The notes under the pieces were generated by a model. It saw only the letters and a program-made list of their open reading frames with translations, was not told where the DNA came from and did no database searches. Below, piece by piece: positions 5,696-6,872 of a stretch of DNA of 6,872 nt (within the stretch, counting starts at the first letter, position 1; each line of letters opens with the position of its first letter). The stretch is taken from positions 1 to 6,872 of the forward strand of contig JAQUTM010000120.1 in assembly GCA_028694405.1 (NCBI GenBank), in the 5' to 3' direction. This DNA comes from Oscillospiraceae bacterium (GTDB taxonomy: Bacteria; Bacillota; Clostridia; Oscillospirales; Ruminococcaceae). Made by a program: the position numbers and the translations under genes.

Positions 5696-6784
5696 ATGAA
5701 AAAAATATATGTACTGCTGCTCATGCTTTTCTGCGCAGCTTTTTACTTGGTAGGCTGCCAATCTCAAGAGCCTGTACCTACTACTGTTGCGATTAATACA
5801 ACTGACCTTTATGTCGATTATACACCTCTTTCTCAACAAGAATTCACAAATGCCATTCAGCCCGATGAAACTTTAAATTTAGAGCTTACACACTGTGAAT
5901 CGCGTTTGCAAATGTTAGATATTGCACAAAAAGCCGTAGACAGCGGTGCCGAAGCTTTGGTGGTTTGCTTAACTGACAGCGCAGACACGCAAGCTTTAAT
6001 AGACATTGTACGAAAGAAAAACATTTCCCTTTTGCTATATGGACGTGCTCCTGATTTTTCTGTGACAGATGGGTACGATAAATGTTGGTATGTGGGAGAT
6101 GTGCCCCAGCAGGCAGGCGAATTGGCGGGAGAAATTTTAGCACAGGCCAATGCAAATGGGCTTGTGCCTGACGTAAATGGAGACATGCTTTTGCAATATG
6201 CTATGCTTGAAAGCCGTCGGGGAGATTTTTATTCAGACAGTATGCGTCAATATACCATAACAGCAATAGAGGACAGCGGTCTCTTTACTTCTGAAATTTC
6301 AGTTTTTAATATTCCTTCCTTGCAAGCAACCCCCGCGGAACAGCCACAAAACGCCGTTGCCGAGGAGCCTTTGACGATGGAAACTTTTTGGGACGAAACT
6401 TCAGCGCAAGGTATAGCTGCCACAATGCTTGCTACAACAGAAAAAGATATTGAAGCTTTTATCTGCGCCGATACCAATAGTGCTTTAGGCGTTGTGACAG
6501 CTTTAGAAGAAGCAGGCTTTTACGGTGAAACCAGTGCCTATACACCTGTAATTGTCAGCAATGGTATTGATGATACACTTTTGTCCTATATCCAAGAAGG
6601 GAAAATCTTAGGCACTGTGGTATATGACAGTAAAACGGCAGCTTCTGTTTTAAGTGGATTTTTACATAATATTCTGAATTGTGCTCCTGTTAATGAAAAC
6701 ATGAACCTATACATAGACGCCCATAAAAGCGTATATCTTTCTTACCTAAAAGTTACCCAAGATAATCTTACAACCATTCAATAG
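5696..6784 (+). CDS. MglB-like sugar-binding lipoprotein
   Basis: This membrane-anchored solute-binding lipoprotein of 362 residues is related to the galactose/glucose-binding protein MglB (periplasmic-binding family 4). Residues 1-20 are a lipoprotein signal (KK, hydrophobic core, lipobox LVGC with Cys21). The MglB-like core runs from about 30 to 360; a good match is GYDKCWYVGDVPQQAGELAGE (126-146). The MglB calcium loop is kept: D159, N161, D163, Q167 and partner E253. Most sugar contacts of E. coli MglB are not kept (see finding). An insert rich in Pro, Ala, Gln and Glu lies at about 205-228. I chose ATG at 5696 because it gives a clean signal peptide; the GGAG at 5680-5683 is a long 12 bases away, and in-frame TTG codons at 5678 or 5687 are alternatives. 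It follows the AraC gene by 21 bases and no transporter permease or ATPase is in the window, so it may be an orphan receptor or feed a transporter encoded elsewhere. Confidence 0.85.
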   Translation: MKKIYVLLLMLFCAAFYLVGCQSQEPVPTTVAINTTDLYVDYTPLSQQEFTNAIQPDETLNLELTHCESRLQMLDIAQKAVDSGAEALVVCLTDSADTQALIDIVRKKNISLLLYGRAPDFSVTDGYDKCWYVGDVPQQAGELAGEILAQANANGLVPDVNGDMLLQYAMLESRRGDFYSDSMRQYTITAIEDSGLFTSEISVFNIPSLQATPAEQPQNAVAEEPLTMETFWDETSAQGIAATMLATTEKDIEAFICADTNSALGVVTALEEAGFYGETSAYTPVIVSNGIDDTLLSYIQEGKILGTVVYDSKTAASVLSGFLHNILNCAPVNENMNLYIDAHKSVYLSYLKVTQDNLTTIQ

Positions 6785-6795
6785 GAGCATTTTCT

Positions 6796-6872
6796 ATGCC
6801 ACTTATAAAAAATTCTATTATTTCTTTAACAATAACAGCTATGTCTAGCGACGGCAACGGTGTTGGCCGTTA
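6796..6872 (+). CDS. RNA methyltransferase with TRAM domain (5' end only)
   Basis: The first 25 codons are visible before the window ends. The peptide MPLIKNSIISLTITAMSSDG followed by NGVGR matches the beginning of TRAM domains at the front of TrmA/RlmD-type uracil-5-methyltransferases, in which a short beta strand leads to a D-G-x-G-V-G/A-R turn. Such enzymes methylate a uracil in 23S rRNA or tRNA using S-adenosylmethionine. AGGAG (6783-6787) overlaps the TAG stop of the lipoprotein gene and is 8 bases before the ATG, so translation may be coupled. With only the TRAM start visible, the exact enzyme cannot be named; another TRAM protein such as MiaB is less likely because there the domain is C-terminal. 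Confidence 0.7.
   Translation, partial: MPLIKNSIISLTITAMSSDGNGVGR

Noticed and set aside
5857..6186. Minus-strand frames of 109 and 89 codons inside the lipoprotein gene
   Set aside because: They are shadows of the MglB-like reading frame, with compositions typical of antisense translation.
1..6872. CRISPR array, toxin-antitoxin pair or phage-defence system
   Set aside because: No regularly spaced repeats, nuclease motifs or paired small toxin-like genes were found on either strand.

Overview
The window looks like chromosomal DNA of a low-GC, spore-forming Firmicute, most likely a clostridial gut-type anaerobe (Oscillospiraceae/Ruminococcaceae-like). The reasons are AT-rich spacers, strong AGGAGG-type ribosome sites, GTG and TTG start codons, simple stem plus T-run terminators, and the sporulation genes yqfC, yqfD and a ylbJ-type gene. 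The genus cannot be fixed from the sequence alone.

Left part (1-2500): a sporulation block. yqfC and yqfD run leftward. yqfD is broken off at about half its normal length: YqfD-like sequence stops near base 121 and the last ~120 bases are unrelated, so something has inserted or recombined there, or the assembly is chimeric. Divergent from yqfC across 63 bases is a YlbJ-like membrane protein gene, followed by a small four-cysteine protein and a 14-bp bidirectional terminator.

Middle part (2500-3360): a leftward gene for a small four-helix membrane protein of unknown role, then a single tRNA-Thr(CGU) gene with its own near-consensus promoter and terminator. About 190 bases follow without a convincing gene. 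They hold a 17-bp stem-loop that pairs fully only in leftward RNA, beside the strong terminator of the next gene.

Right part (3361-6872): a sugar-related block. A galactokinase-family gene runs leftward. Divergent from it are an AraC-family regulator and a lipoprotein related to the galactose/glucose-binding protein MglB, closely spaced as one operon, with an RNA methyltransferase (TRAM domain) start at the right edge. The simplest reading is that the AraC protein responds to a sugar and controls galK and/or its own operon. No ABC permease, galT or galE lies in the window. The lipoprotein keeps every residue of the MglB calcium site but has replaced nearly all the residues that contact sugar in E. 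coli MglB, so its ligand is probably not plain galactose or glucose. The kinase also has an altered sugar-binding signature. These two changes and the broken yqfD are the points most worth following up.
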